DNA of 64,000 nt from a bacterium (GCA_030535455.1 JAUNJY010000008.1:37023-101022), one strand, 5' to 3'; shown: positions 18,553-28,514, numbered from the stretch's first letter. A program made the numbers and translations. The notes: a model not told the origin generated them from the sequence alone.

Positions 18553-19863
18553 TTACTCTTCCCCCTTTGTAGATGATACCGCTGTCACTAAATTTTTCTC
18601 CTGAAATGGATGTTCTTTCTCTTGCTTGTAAAGTTCCACGGTTACTTCATACAGCCTTGTCTTATTTTCCTCATTGCCAACCAGTCCCCCTGTGCTTAAT
18701 TCATCTTGTGGCTTAATATTACTCACAATCTTAGGCTTAATGGTCAGTTCAGAACCTAAGTAGTTGCAAAAGATAGTGTTGTACTGCTTACCACCATCCG
18801 CCTTTGTTTCACAATAAGCTTCTGTCAGGGAAAACTGCAATTGATATTCTGCCATCAACGCCTCATAATTGGCGATGGATTGTTTTTGTTCTACCAGATA
18901 AAACTTAATCTTTGCCTTATCCTTCGGAAGGTTATTTTCCATAGTAATCGTATCTGTCTTTTTCAATAGGTTTGGAGTATAGAACAAATACACATTCTCT
19001 AATTCTTCAAATTCTCCATTGAACAATACATTCTCATATGTGCGGTACTTATTGCAGTCCGCCTCACTTGCCCCGCCAACGGGATAAATCATGTCATTTC
19101 CCAACGTATAGGTTACTTTAGCCTCTACCTTATATTTTCCTGTCATAATGTCCTCTGATGCCGTAATCACAAAGGTACGGCTCATATTCTTGCCAATTTC
19201 CTCATTGGTAATGGTATTAGGGCCGGTTCGATATGTATTGAACCACTGGTTATAAGAGTGCTTAAGGGTACTCTCTGCCCATTTATCACTGTATCCGCAA
19301 GTAACGACTGCGTTATTTTCTGTAGAAACGGTTGGAAGTACGGGAATTTCTTGTTTATTAATCCCATCCACTTCTGTTCCATCCTGATTGGTGGTTGTCT
19401 CATAAGTCTTTCCATCATATCGTATTATGGCATCATAAGTCTGATTATTGTAGGTAAGGTTCTTTACTGCAAATTCATAAAGATTATCTGGACTTTCAGT
19501 AAATGTATAGGAACCATCCTCTTCCTTTTTAATACAAGGGTTGTCCACATTCACATATTCACCGTCTTTCTTTTCCACCTGAGACACGGTTGTCTTAGCC
19601 ATATCCTCACCTGTAAATAAATCAAGATAAGAGGACGCATCTTCCCTTAGCAATTTTTCAGCCATGGAAGACAGATCCCCTTCTACTTTTACACTTTCCA
19701 TTATATTGGAGGCAAGCACAGTTCCATCTGCTACTTGCCCTGATTTCATATTCATCCTTGTCGATGCAACGATATTATCTAAAATAGGAAGCATGATGAT
19801 TGCCAAGATCACCACGCTGACCAGCAGTTCCACTAAAGAAAATCCTTTATTATTCTTTTTCAT
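18553..19863 (-). CDS. Minor pilin (PilW/GspJ-like), long
   Basis: 436 residues with the signal MKKNNKG followed by FSLVELLVSVVILA, cleavage after Gly7, Glu at mature position 5. The soluble region of about 400 residues is unusually large for a minor pilin and carries many Asn/Asp/Tyr residues. It starts 34 bp after pilO and directly abuts the PilX-like gene, making it the first of the four minor pilins. Assignment to the PilW type is by order and size. Confidence 0.75.
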   Translation of the reverse strand: MKKNNKGFSLVELLVSVVILAIIMLPILDNIVASTRMNMKSGQVADGTVLASNIMESVKVEGDLSSMAEKLLREDASSYLDLFTGEDMAKTTVSQVEKKDGEYVNVDNPCIKKEEDGSYTFTESPDNLYEFAVKNLTYNNQTYDAIIRYDGKTYETTTNQDGTEVDGINKQEIPVLPTVSTENNAVVTCGYSDKWAESTLKHSYNQWFNTYRTGPNTITNEEIGKNMSRTFVITASEDIMTGKYKVEAKVTYTLGNDMIYPVGGASEADCNKYRTYENVLFNGEFEELENVYLFYTPNLLKKTDTITMENNLPKDKAKIKFYLVEQKQSIANYEALMAEYQLQFSLTEAYCETKADGGKQYNTIFCNYLGSELTIKPKIVSNIKPQDELSTGGLVGNEENKTRLYEVTVELYKQEKEHPFQEKNLVTAVSSTKGEE

Positions 19864-19897
19864 CCGCCTGCCTTCTTCCCTCTCTTACTTTATTTTT

Positions 19898-20563
19898 CTA
19901 TTTGCTCTTTACCAGGTTGCCAAAGATATTGCTAACGCCAGCACCGCTTGCCCCTGCCGGAATGGTATCTGGTTCATACTTGCATCCTGCACCTTCTAAA
20001 TAGTAGTCATTGTATGCCATGGAGCCGCTTAGCTTGCCTGTAGTACGGTCTACTGAGATATTGATGCTTTCAATTACGCGTCTGTACTTAGCACTCTGGA
20101 TATACTGAATGGCCTTTTTTAAGGAAGTATAATCTGACTCAAATGAAATTGTAGAAACTGCCTTATATCCTTTAATTCCAGTCGTTACTCCTGCCTCATT
20201 GTCCACATAAAAGCTTTCCGGCTCTGTGTAAGTCATCTGGGTTACCACGGCTTTCGTATGCTCTTGCAGTAGCTTAGTAAAATAGATTTCATTTTCTACT
20301 GCTACGGTACTTGGATAGCTTCCTTTCAGCTCTTCGATCTTTTTCTCATTTTCTTCTGTTTCTTTTATGTACTTCTCACGATTTACATTCTTACTGTTTA
20401 AATCATCATATTTTTCTTGTAGTATTTTGATCTGTGCTTCTTCTGCTTCCCGCTTTTCTCCATAATGCTTATATCCAAAGAAATAGGAGCCAGCCAATAC
20501 CAGAACACAGCCAAGGAATAGTAATAACTTGATGTCTCTTTTACTGATTTGCAGTGCTTTCAT
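19898..20563 (-). CDS. pilO: PilO-like type IV pilus inner-membrane protein
   Basis: 221 residues. A short cytoplasmic tail, one membrane helix (about 12-29), a coiled coil (about 32-75) and a ferredoxin-like C-terminal domain: the PilO architecture. It overlaps the 3' end of the pilMN fusion by 23 bp and is followed by the minor pilins. PilO pairs with the PilN part in the alignment complex that links the motor to the pore or cell wall. Sequence identity within this family is low, so the call depends on architecture and order. Confidence 0.75.
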   Translation of the reverse strand: MKALQISKRDIKLLLFLGCVLVLAGSYFFGYKHYGEKREAEEAQIKILQEKYDDLNSKNVNREKYIKETEENEKKIEELKGSYPSTVAVENEIYFTKLLQEHTKAVVTQMTYTEPESFYVDNEAGVTTGIKGYKAVSTISFESDYTSLKKAIQYIQSAKYRRVIESINISVDRTTGKLSGSMAYNDYYLEGAGCKYEPDTIPAGASGAGVSNIFGNLVKSK

Positions 20564-22199
20564 CTTTTGCTTCCTCCTGTCCCAATGTACATATTACGGT
20601 AAACGTGACTTTATCCGTATCTTTTGATCCTGAACTTCTTGTATATCCACTGCAGGTTACCGTCGTTGCACGGTCACATGTCTTTATGCTCTCAATATAT
20701 TTTGCTGCCAACGTCTTATTTGATGCACTCACCTGCATGGAAATCTCATTGCCTGCCAACTGCAAGGACTCCACGGTACAGCCTTTCGGTGTTTTTCCCT
20801 CTAGTTCAGCTAGAAACTCTAACATATGTTCCGATTCATTTGCTGTTTTTCCATCAATCAGCTCTAGGTTGCTTAGTTCTGTCTTACTTTTCGTGTAATT
20901 ATTGTATATTTCTTCAATATCCTTTATCTCAATAATCTTTTCATCCAATCTAGTATGTTCTGCCACTGACTGTCGATATAGTAAGAATGATGATAGGAAA
21001 ATGGTAAATGCGCCGGCAATGCTGACACCAAGCATGACAAGCGGAAACATCATGCTCTTCTCATTGGTTTCCTTAAGCAGGAATTCCTTTGGTGCAAAAT
21101 CAAGCGGATTTATTGCTGCTCCAATACAGGAGATATATTGATTTTGGTACACTCCAATTCGCTCTGCCTGCTTGATAAAGCTGATATTGCTAAATGTAGT
21201 CAGCTCACTGGTCTCAATGCCGATTTCATTTTGTATTAAAGAGACGATATTGTTAATCAGGGCGCCATCGCCTGTGATATCTACCTTGGCAATACGCTTT
21301 CCTGGATGCTTTGTTGTAAAGTAGTCTATTACCCGGTTTAAATTGGACGTCAAAAGCTTTAATGCAGATGTTACGTCCTCTTTGCCATTTTCCCACATCA
21401 GCTTGTTACTATATTCTTCCGAAGCTGCCGTAAATGTACTATAATTTTCTTCCGCAGTGGTAAACTGACTATTGATGATTTGCTCGCCTGCCAGAAGCTC
21501 CATTGCTTCGTTATAAGTCTCCACTCCAAAGACTTTGTTCTGCATGACAGCCTGAGCCACAGTATCGGTTCCGTATGGCAGGGTCCTCTGTAATAACAGG
21601 CAATTTTTTTCTAATAAATTAATAATCGTAATCTGGTCGTTCATCTGAATCATAAGATGGACATCTTCTGTCTGCAGCCCCTTTAACAGCTGAAAGGAAC
21701 TGTTTCCCACATAATCAATGGCCATAATATTTAACTTGAGCATGTCCGCCAATTCATAATAAGTCTTGATCAGGCTGGATGGTGCCGCCAATACTAATAA
21801 ACGGATTTTCTTTTCTTCCTCTGTATTGATCCGCTCCAGTTCCAAATATGTAATATTATATTCATTTACATCAATTGGGAAATAATCGTTGGCACTGGCC
21901 ATGACCACTTCCTGAATTCGATTTTCTTTTACCAATGGAATTACCGCTTCACGATTGGCAATCTTTGTGGAAGATATGGTAAATACCACATTGGAATTTT
22001 TAATGTTTGCGCTGTCCAGGTTCTCCCTTAATGCTGCTGCAAATGCACGTTTATCCCGGATATATCCGTCCTCAATTACATCTGGCGGCGTAGTAAATGT
22101 GATATAGTTATACACCTTGGGATTTTTCTTTCGATAATCTACCTCACATATTCTTGTCCTGTCCTGCCCGATCTCTATACTAATAACCTTCTTCATCAT
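20541..22199 (-). CDS. PilM-PilN fusion protein of the type IV pilus alignment complex
   Basis: 552 residues from the ATG at 22199, chosen because TTGGAGGA lies 8 nt upstream. The frame to 22274 has no site. Residues 1-350 are an actin-like PilM domain (MKKVISIEIGQDRTRICEV at the start, DITGDGALINN near 305 as the second phosphate-binding loop). A membrane helix follows near 380-402, then a coiled coil and a small C-terminal domain, which together match PilN. In most bacteria PilM binds a short N-terminal peptide of separate PilN. Here the two are one chain, with the PilM part cytoplasmic and the PilN part outside. Confidence 0.8.
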   Translation of the reverse strand: MMKKVISIEIGQDRTRICEVDYRKKNPKVYNYITFTTPPDVIEDGYIRDKRAFAAALRENLDSANIKNSNVVFTISSTKIANREAVIPLVKENRIQEVVMASANDYFPIDVNEYNITYLELERINTEEEKKIRLLVLAAPSSLIKTYYELADMLKLNIMAIDYVGNSSFQLLKGLQTEDVHLMIQMNDQITIINLLEKNCLLLQRTLPYGTDTVAQAVMQNKVFGVETYNEAMELLAGEQIINSQFTTAEENYSTFTAASEEYSNKLMWENGKEDVTSALKLLTSNLNRVIDYFTTKHPGKRIAKVDITGDGALINNIVSLIQNEIGIETSELTTFSNISFIKQAERIGVYQNQYISCIGAAINPLDFAPKEFLLKETNEKSMMFPLVMLGVSIAGAFTIFLSSFLLYRQSVAEHTRLDEKIIEIKDIEEIYNNYTKSKTELSNLELIDGKTANESEHMLEFLAELEGKTPKGCTVESLQLAGNEISMQVSASNKTLAAKYIESIKTCDRATTVTCSGYTRSSGSKDTDKVTFTVICTLGQEEAKDESTANQ

Positions 22200-22245
22200 T
22201 AATGACTCCTCCAACCTTTGTACCTTTAAATTCTGTTTTATCTTG

Positions 22246-22995
22246 CTAAAGCATTGTACGTATATATAATTCAATCAACTGCTCACCATATAACATGCTG
22301 ACAAGGATGCCCATGGATAAATAAGGGCCAAATGCAAGTACATGGTCTGCCTTTGTTATTTTCATTCTCATAATATGAAGGATGGATCCAAATACACATC
22401 CTAAGAAAAATGCCAAAATTGCTAATTTCCATCCGAGTAATAAGCCGACTGCTGCCATAAGCTTTAAATCTCCTCCGCCCATGCCACGTCCTTTTGTTGC
22501 AAGTATAAGTATTCCAATAAATCCGCTGACGGATACTGCACCGATCAGATAGGTGGTGCTGTTTTGGTAATCCAGTGCCAGGTGCACAAGACCAAATAGT
22601 GCGATCAGGATATTAAACCCTACCGGTATTTCAAATGTTTGAAAATCTATTACGCTTAGTGTAATTAATACGGATGCTGTAAGTGCATACAGCACGCTTG
22701 TGGTACTAAGTCCATAACGAAGAAAAATGAGAACATAGATGAGGCCGTTCAGACATTCAATCATTGGATATTGTAAGGATAGCTTTGTATGGCAGTTACG
22801 ACATTTTCCACCTAAGACTACATAGCTTGCCACTGGCACTAAGTCGTACCATTTCAGCTGGTAGCCACAAGACATGCAATGAGATCTTGTTGTTACAAAA
22901 TCCTCATGCTTTGGAATGCGGTAAATCAATACATTTAAGAAGCTTCCAATTACAATTCCGTATATAAAAATGATCAAATATAAGATTAGGTCCAT
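22246..22995 (-). CDS. pilD: Prepilin peptidase PilD
   Basis: 249 residues, polytopic. The N-terminal methyltransferase-type domain has the zinc tetracysteine (CMSCG near 41 and CRNCH near 65). Catalytic aspartates are in SVIDFQTFEIP near 117 and GMGGGDLKL near 172. It cleaves the leader peptides of PilA and the four minor pilins of this locus and methylates the new N-terminus. It lies between pilA and pilMN. The ribosome binding site is weak (GTGAGA), in contrast to its neighbours, which may keep enzyme levels below pilin levels. Confidence 0.92.
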   Translation of the reverse strand: MDLILYLIIFIYGIVIGSFLNVLIYRIPKHEDFVTTRSHCMSCGYQLKWYDLVPVASYVVLGGKCRNCHTKLSLQYPMIECLNGLIYVLIFLRYGLSTTSVLYALTASVLITLSVIDFQTFEIPVGFNILIALFGLVHLALDYQNSTTYLIGAVSVSGFIGILILATKGRGMGGGDLKLMAAVGLLLGWKLAILAFFLGCVFGSILHIMRMKITKADHVLAFGPYLSMGILVSMLYGEQLIELYIRTML

Positions 22996-23051
22996 GATAT
23001 GTTCTCACTTTCTCTTTTGGGGTGTTATGGGGTGGTGCTAATTATAATATA

Positions 23052-23465
23052 TTATTCTGCTGGCTTGTCAACTAATGTTACCTCTACTTTAAACTCATGT
23101 GTATCTTTATCGACAGTCACCACTATTTTAAAGCATTTTCCATTTTGTTTAGCTTCAGGATAATCATCTGTAAATGATTCATCTAATCGTTCTTTAAAAT
23201 TACCATCAATTGTATTTGAAGAATAAGAACCGTTAACATAAAGTTCTCCACCTGTAGTAGTTGTCAATGTAGGATCTGCCAAAACTGCAATTGCTGCTCT
23301 TCTGATTGTGTCACAATTTGATGCATCTGCACTGTCTTTAGATTTTTGTACATATCTTAAGAATGCTGGTGCAATAACACCAATTAATACTGCCATAATG
23401 GCAATTACTACGATTAGTTCTACTAAAGAGAACCCCTTGTTAGATTTTTTCAAACGTTTTTTCAT
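23052..23465 (-). CDS. pilA: Major type IV pilin PilA
   Basis: 137 residues. Leader MKKRLKKSNKG is followed by FSLVELIVVIAIMAVLIGV: cleavage after Gly11, Phe at +1, Glu at +5. The mature protein of about 126 residues has a short C-terminal domain with a single Cys (SNCDTIRR), smaller than most Gram-negative pilins but typical of clostridial ones. It has the best ribosome binding site of the operon (AAAGGAG), in line with being the major subunit. Flanked by pilC and pilD. Confidence 0.88.
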   Translation of the reverse strand: MKKRLKKSNKGFSLVELIVVIAIMAVLIGVIAPAFLRYVQKSKDSADASNCDTIRRAAIAVLADPTLTTTTGGELYVNGSYSSNTIDGNFKERLDESFTDDYPEAKQNGKCFKIVVTVDKDTHEFKVEVTLVDKPAE

Positions 23466-23531
23466 TTTACTTTACTCCTTTGTTAATTTAATTATTTATC
23501 ATAAACACCGTATTGCCTAGAAGCACGGTGA

Positions 23532-24746
23532 TTACAAACTATCTAAATCGTTATACATCTGAAGCATTGGCGTCATAATCGATGCAATTAGAATGCATAC
23601 AATGACTGCTAAAAATAGAATGATAAATGGCTCCAGTACTGCAGATAAGGACTGCGTCCCAATATCTACTTCTTCGTCATAATAGTCAGCCAGTCGTTCT
23701 AACATCGCTTCCATATTACCGGTCTCCTCACCAATCTTTGTCATATGACAGACCATGGCTGGAAAGATTCCGCTTGCCTTTAACGGAATGGATAATGGCA
23801 CACCTCGCGCCACCTCTTCCTTTGCCTTTAACAGTACATTCTGAATAATCTTGTTATCCACTGTCTTTGCTGTAATCTCGATGGCTTCCATCAAAGGAAT
23901 GCCTGCCGATAATAAGGTTGAAATATTTCTAGCATATCTAGAACAGTAGGACTTCATATTCAGCTTGCCAAACACAGGAATCGTAAGTGCCAATTTAGCA
24001 AACATTTCTTCTCCTGTAGGCGTCTTTTTATATGCCTTTATTCCTGCAATAATAGCCGCTATTAGTGCTGCCAATAACAATATATTGCTGGTAATAAACT
24101 GACTTGCATTTCTAACCATCCTTGTGATCCAAGGAAGCTCTGTCCCCATCTGGCCAAACAGACTTTCAAAGTTTGGCACAACGGCAACCATCATAACGAT
24201 AATTACACCAATCGCCACAATTCCAACTACCGATGGATAAATCATGGCTTTCTTAATCATTGCCTTTAACTTAGCCTCTTTCTCAAAATGAGAGGCCATA
24301 CGGTCAAAAGCAATTTCCAAACTTCCAGAAGCCTCTCCGGCCTCCACCATATTAATTAAAATTTGTGGAAATATGTCCTGCTGAGTCTGCATGGATGCTG
24401 CAAGGCCATCTCCCTTCTCAACGCCTGACTGGGTTGCCTTAATGGCCCTTTTTAAATATTTATTTTCTGTCTGTTCGCCTACAATCTCTAAAGCATCAAT
24501 AATATTTACACCTGCTGCTATAATTCCAAGCGTCTGACGACAAAACAGACTGTAATCTCTAGGCTTTACCTTGGTTCCAAAACTAATGGACAAATCCTTT
24601 GTAAGAAATGTCTGGGCTGTCACAGTTAACGGAATTAATCCATCTGCTTTTAGCTGAGAAAGGGCATGATCTTGTGATGCCGCTTCAATGCTTCCCTTCT
24701 TTTCCTTACCATCTTTTGCAATTGCCACATATGAAAAGCTATCCAT
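23532..24746 (-). CDS. pilC: PilC/GspF inner-membrane platform protein
   Basis: 404 residues with two T2SSF domains (about 70-190 and 270-395) and three membrane helices (near 168-190, 218-236, 372-392). Repeated family segments include FCRQTLGIIAAGVNIIDALEI and YARNISTLLSAGIPLMEAIEI. It is the platform on which PilB and PilT act to insert or remove pilins. Ribosome binding site GGGAGGGAG. It lies 15 bp after pilT. Confidence 0.92.
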   Translation of the reverse strand: MDSFSYVAIAKDGKEKKGSIEAASQDHALSQLKADGLIPLTVTAQTFLTKDLSISFGTKVKPRDYSLFCRQTLGIIAAGVNIIDALEIVGEQTENKYLKRAIKATQSGVEKGDGLAASMQTQQDIFPQILINMVEAGEASGSLEIAFDRMASHFEKEAKLKAMIKKAMIYPSVVGIVAIGVIIVMMVAVVPNFESLFGQMGTELPWITRMVRNASQFITSNILLLAALIAAIIAGIKAYKKTPTGEEMFAKLALTIPVFGKLNMKSYCSRYARNISTLLSAGIPLMEAIEITAKTVDNKIIQNVLLKAKEEVARGVPLSIPLKASGIFPAMVCHMTKIGEETGNMEAMLERLADYYDEEVDIGTQSLSAVLEPFIILFLAVIVCILIASIMTPMLQMYNDLDSL

Positions 24747-24761
24747 AGGCTCCCTCCCTCT

Positions 24762-25817
24762 TTAGAATACTTTACGGCTCATAGCGGAAGAATCTACTGC
24801 ACAGTTGATTGCCTCCTCTGAGCTGATCTGCCCTTTTGCATATAGTTCAAAAATCGAATCATCCATAGTCTGCATGCCGATTTTTCGGTTCGTCTGAATA
24901 ATAGACTGGATCTGATGGGTCTTTCCTTCACGAATTAAGTTTCGAATAGCGCCATTTACATGCATAATTTCAAATGCCGCCTTTCGTCCTCTTCCATCCT
25001 GTGTTGGAATTAACTGCTGTGAAATAATGCATTCCAGTACGCCTGCAAGCTGAATTCGTATCTGTTGCTGCTGATGTGGTGGAAATGCATCGATAATTCG
25101 GTCGATGGTACTTGCTGCACCGATCGTATGTAATGTAGAAAATACAAGATGTCCAGTTTCTGCAGCAGTTACTGCTATGGAAATCGTATCTAGGTCACGC
25201 ATCTCTCCAACCAGGATGACATCTGGATCCTGTCTAAGTGCTGCTCGCAGTGCATTGCTAAATGACTTTGAATCTAAACCGATTTCTCTCTGATTGACGA
25301 TTGCCTTATTATGTTTATGTAAATACTCAATTGGGTCTTCTAATGTAATTACGTGTACATTATCCTGCTGATTGATAATATTGATCAAAGAAGCAAGCGA
25401 AGTTGACTTACCACTTCCCGTTGGCCCTGTAACCAGCACAAGTCCACGTTTCTTATTGGTCAGTTCAATAATGCTTTTTGGAAGACCCAGCCCTTCTGGT
25501 GAAGGGATTTCCGTCCCCACAAGACGAATTGCCGCCGCATAGGAACCACGCTGTTTAAATGCATTGACACGATATCTTCCTACCTGCTGAATGGCATAAG
25601 AAAAATCCACTTCTCCATTTTTCTCTAATTGGGCAAGCTGCATTTCATTCATCAGACTTTTCACAAGACAATCGGTATCCTCTGGCATAAGAAGTGGCAG
25701 TCCCATATCCGTTAACTCACCATTTACACGACATTTTGGCGGTATTCCAACCGTGATATGTACATCGGATGCCTTCCTCTCCTTTGCCAAAAGCAAAAGT
25801 TCTGTTATTGTAATCAT
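24762..25817 (-). CDS. pilT: PilT twitching-motility retraction ATPase
   Basis: 351 residues. Walker A GPTGSGKST near 128-136, Walker B DVILVGEMRD near 197, and the diagnostic AIRNLIREGK motif near residue 294 that separates PilT from PilB. It depolymerises the pilus, so pili from this locus should be retractile and able to support twitching or DNA uptake. Lies 35 bp after pilB with its own AGGAG site. Confidence 0.95.
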   Translation of the reverse strand: MITITELLLLAKERKASDVHITVGIPPKCRVNGELTDMGLPLLMPEDTDCLVKSLMNEMQLAQLEKNGEVDFSYAIQQVGRYRVNAFKQRGSYAAAIRLVGTEIPSPEGLGLPKSIIELTNKKRGLVLVTGPTGSGKSTSLASLINIINQQDNVHVITLEDPIEYLHKHNKAIVNQREIGLDSKSFSNALRAALRQDPDVILVGEMRDLDTISIAVTAAETGHLVFSTLHTIGAASTIDRIIDAFPPHQQQQIRIQLAGVLECIISQQLIPTQDGRGRKAAFEIMHVNGAIRNLIREGKTHQIQSIIQTNRKIGMQTMDDSIFELYAKGQISSEEAINCAVDSSAMSRKVF

Positions 25818-25852
25818 TTCTTATAATCTCCTCTTATCTCTAGCGAGAGAGT

Positions 25853-27559
25853 TTACTCATATGTAATTCGCTTTATTTCTTCCATTGATGTTATTCCATC
25901 CCGAACATAACGCACACCGCTGACACGCAAAGTACTCATTCCATGCTCCACAGCCATTTTGTGCAGTTCAGATGCCGTTGCATTCTTATTGATCAGCTCT
26001 TTTAGCTGTGGAGTAATAGTCATAATCTCATAGACACCAATTCTTCCGTAATAGCCCGTATTATTGCAGGAATTGCATCCTACACCATCGTAAACAGAAA
26101 ACTCTTCTGCTTCCGGAACTTTAATCATTCTCTTTTCCTCAAGTGTGGCAAGACGTTTGCGTTTACAAGAGGGGCATAATTTACGGACAAGACGCTGTGC
26201 AATAATTCCAACAACTGCATCGGCTAGCAGATACCCTTCAATCCCCATATCTACCAGACGAGAAATAGTGCTGGCGGCACTGTTGGTATGCAGGGTACTT
26301 ACCACAAGATGCCCTGTAATAGCGGCTTTTACAGCAATCTGTGCTGTTTCATTATCACGAATTTCCCCAATCATGATAATATCCGGATCCTGACGAAGGA
26401 TGGAACGTAAGCCTGATGCAAACGTGACTCCCGCCTTATCATTGGTCTGTACCTGATTGATTCCATCAATATTGGCCTCCACAGGATCTTCTAAAGTCAC
26501 AATATTAACATGTTCTGTATTCAGCTCACTAAGTGCTGTATAAAGGGTCGTAGACTTACCACTTCCGGTTGGCCCTGTAACTAAAAGCATTCCATAAGGA
26601 TGCTTTAAAATCTGGTCAAACTCGTAAAGTTCTTTCTCCGACAGTCCCAACTCCTTTTTATCCTTATTTAACGCCTTCTTGGCCGTAATTCTTAGTACGA
26701 TCTTTTCTCCAAATACGGTCGGCAGAATGGATACACGGATATCGTATTCTTTTCGATCTACTATGGATGTTATTCTGCCATCCTGTGGCTTTCTTTTTTC
26801 TGCAATGTCCATATTTCCTATAATCTTAATTCTTGCAATGATTGCCTGAAAAACATTAAGGTTATATTCCATTGCCTCTTTTAGCACGCCATCAATTCGG
26901 TAACGGACCCGCACCTTTTTCTCCAATGGCTCTATATGTATATCGCTGGCTCTTTGTCTTACCGCCTGCTCAATAATTGTATTTACAAGCACCACGATTG
27001 GCGCATTTAGGACATCATCTTTTTGAACCTTCTCTTCGTCCTTGTACTGGCTCTCTTTTTCCTTTGTATAACGTTCTGCTACTGCCATTGCTTCTGCATT
27101 CCCGTAATACTTATCTATGTTCTTCATGACTTCTGTAGTGGTTGTAACTACAGGTTCAATCTGCATATTTGTAATGATTGCAAGATCATCCATGGCTATG
27201 ATATCAAGTGGATTGGACATTGCAACTCGAAGTACATTGGCATTATCCTTGCCAAAATCAAATGGCATTACTGCGTGTTTACGCAATACCTGTTCCCCTA
27301 CAAGGTTTAATATGCTCTCTGGCACATCAAGATCAGATAACTTGACCATCTCATATCCAAGCTGTAAATGCAGTGCCTTGGCAATCTCATATTCATTTGT
27401 ATAGCCCAGATCAATTAATGTCTCACCTAGCTTTGTTGACGTTGTCTTCTGCTTATCCAGCGCTTCCATCAATTGTTCCTGGCTAATGACTTCTGCATTG
27501 ACTAGTAAATCGCCTAGCCTTTTCTTCTTTCGTCTATAACTTTCTACTGGCATCAGCAT
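25853..27559 (-). CDS. pilB: PilB/GspE pilus extension ATPase
   Basis: 568 residues. An N-terminal MshEN-type domain (about 12-155, containing LGDLLVNAEVI and LGETLIDLGY), often a c-di-GMP or partner-binding module, precedes the motor domain. Walker A GPTGSGKST is near residue 332, Walker B DPDIIMIGEIRD near 392, and a zinc tetracysteine (CPSC and CNSC) is at about 466-499. First gene of the pilus operon. AGGAG lies 3 nt before the first ATG and 9 nt before an in-frame ATG at 27553, so either start is possible. Confidence 0.93.
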   Translation of the reverse strand: MLMPVESYRRKKKRLGDLLVNAEVISQEQLMEALDKQKTTSTKLGETLIDLGYTNEYEIAKALHLQLGYEMVKLSDLDVPESILNLVGEQVLRKHAVMPFDFGKDNANVLRVAMSNPLDIIAMDDLAIITNMQIEPVVTTTTEVMKNIDKYYGNAEAMAVAERYTKEKESQYKDEEKVQKDDVLNAPIVVLVNTIIEQAVRQRASDIHIEPLEKKVRVRYRIDGVLKEAMEYNLNVFQAIIARIKIIGNMDIAEKRKPQDGRITSIVDRKEYDIRVSILPTVFGEKIVLRITAKKALNKDKKELGLSEKELYEFDQILKHPYGMLLVTGPTGSGKSTTLYTALSELNTEHVNIVTLEDPVEANIDGINQVQTNDKAGVTFASGLRSILRQDPDIIMIGEIRDNETAQIAVKAAITGHLVVSTLHTNSAASTISRLVDMGIEGYLLADAVVGIIAQRLVRKLCPSCKRKRLATLEEKRMIKVPEAEEFSVYDGVGCNSCNNTGYYGRIGVYEIMTITPQLKELINKNATASELHKMAVEHGMSTLRVSGVRYVRDGITSMEEIKRITYE

Positions 27560-27779
27560 TTTCTCCTATATATTAGTGTATATTGTTTCCATTTTCTGTA
27601 ATCTAGTACTATTTTACCATTTCTAATATGTCATTACAATCCATTTTTCCTAATATTTCACTATAATTATCCAAAAAGTGCATAATTAGTGTAATTTAGT
27701 TCCAAAACTTATGCAAGCACCGCTTCTGTTTTTCCTGCATACATTATTCTAGTAATCAACTTTAGGAGGTATTCTCTTT

Positions 27780-28430
27780 ATGAATCATCTTAGCATTGGT
27801 ATGACTGCTCCTGATTTTACTGCACTGACTACCTTTGGCATGTTACGAATGTCAGATTTCAAAGGAAAATGGGTGGTCTTCTTTTCTCATCCAGGCGATT
27901 TCACTCCTGTCTGCACCACTGAGTTCATTGCATTCACAAAAGAAAATGAGCGTTTTCGTGAACTAGGCGTACAGCTAATCGGCTTAAGCATTGACTCTAA
28001 TCCATCCCATCTTGCCTGGGCAAACTCCATCCAGGAATTAACGGGACTCTGCCTGCCTTTCCCAATCGTGGCAGACCGAGTGGGCGATATAGCAAAACTA
28101 TATGGCATGATTGCACCGGAAGTAACCACCACGGAAACCGTCCGCAACGTATTTATCATTGACCCTGAGCAGAAGATCCGCTGCATCTTGATCTATCCTC
28201 TCACGACTGGACGATACATTCCTGAAATCATTCGTATTATCGAAGCACTTCAGACCGCTGACTGTGAAAACGTGGTAACTCCAGCAAACTGGCAGCCAGG
28301 AGATCCTGTACTTGTCCCACCTCCTAAAAAAAGCAGCGAAGTACGAAAACGCCAGACCGATCCTGGTTCCTTAGGGCTTGACTGCTATGAATGGTATCTT
28401 TGCTTTAAGAAAGACAGCGGCGATCAATAA
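27780..28430 (+). CDS. Peroxiredoxin of the Prx6/archaeal-type subfamily
   Basis: 216 residues. The peroxidatic Cys lies in PGDFTPVCTTEF near residue 47. The C-terminal arm has DCENVVTPANWQPGD and a terminal CYEWYLC pair, resembling the CxxWxxC of archaeal thiol peroxidases, so a second Cys probably resolves the reaction. It reduces hydrogen peroxide or organic peroxides, a standard defence in anaerobes. An ideal AGGAGG lies upstream of the ATG. It is divergent from pilB and monocistronic, with a terminator at 28462-28514. Confidence 0.92.
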   Translation: MNHLSIGMTAPDFTALTTFGMLRMSDFKGKWVVFFSHPGDFTPVCTTEFIAFTKENERFRELGVQLIGLSIDSNPSHLAWANSIQELTGLCLPFPIVADRVGDIAKLYGMIAPEVTTTETVRNVFIIDPEQKIRCILIYPLTTGRYIPEIIRIIEALQTADCENVVTPANWQPGDPVLVPPPKKSSEVRKRQTDPGSLGLDCYEWYLCFKKDSGDQ

Positions 28431-28461
28431 GGCTTTTTCGGTTAATCTATGATTTCATAAA

Positions 28462-28514
28462 AACAGCATCCGTACACATCCTCAAAGACCTAATGATGTG
28501 CTACGAATGCTGTT
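28462..28514 (+). terminator. Terminator-like hairpin after the peroxiredoxin gene
   Basis: AACAGCATCCGTACACATC (28462-28480) pairs imperfectly with 28495-28514 over about 17 positions, and a T-rich stretch follows. The remaining sequence to 28699 holds another hairpin (TTTGGGCA/TGCCCAAA, 28550-28588) but no supported gene. Confidence 0.65.
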
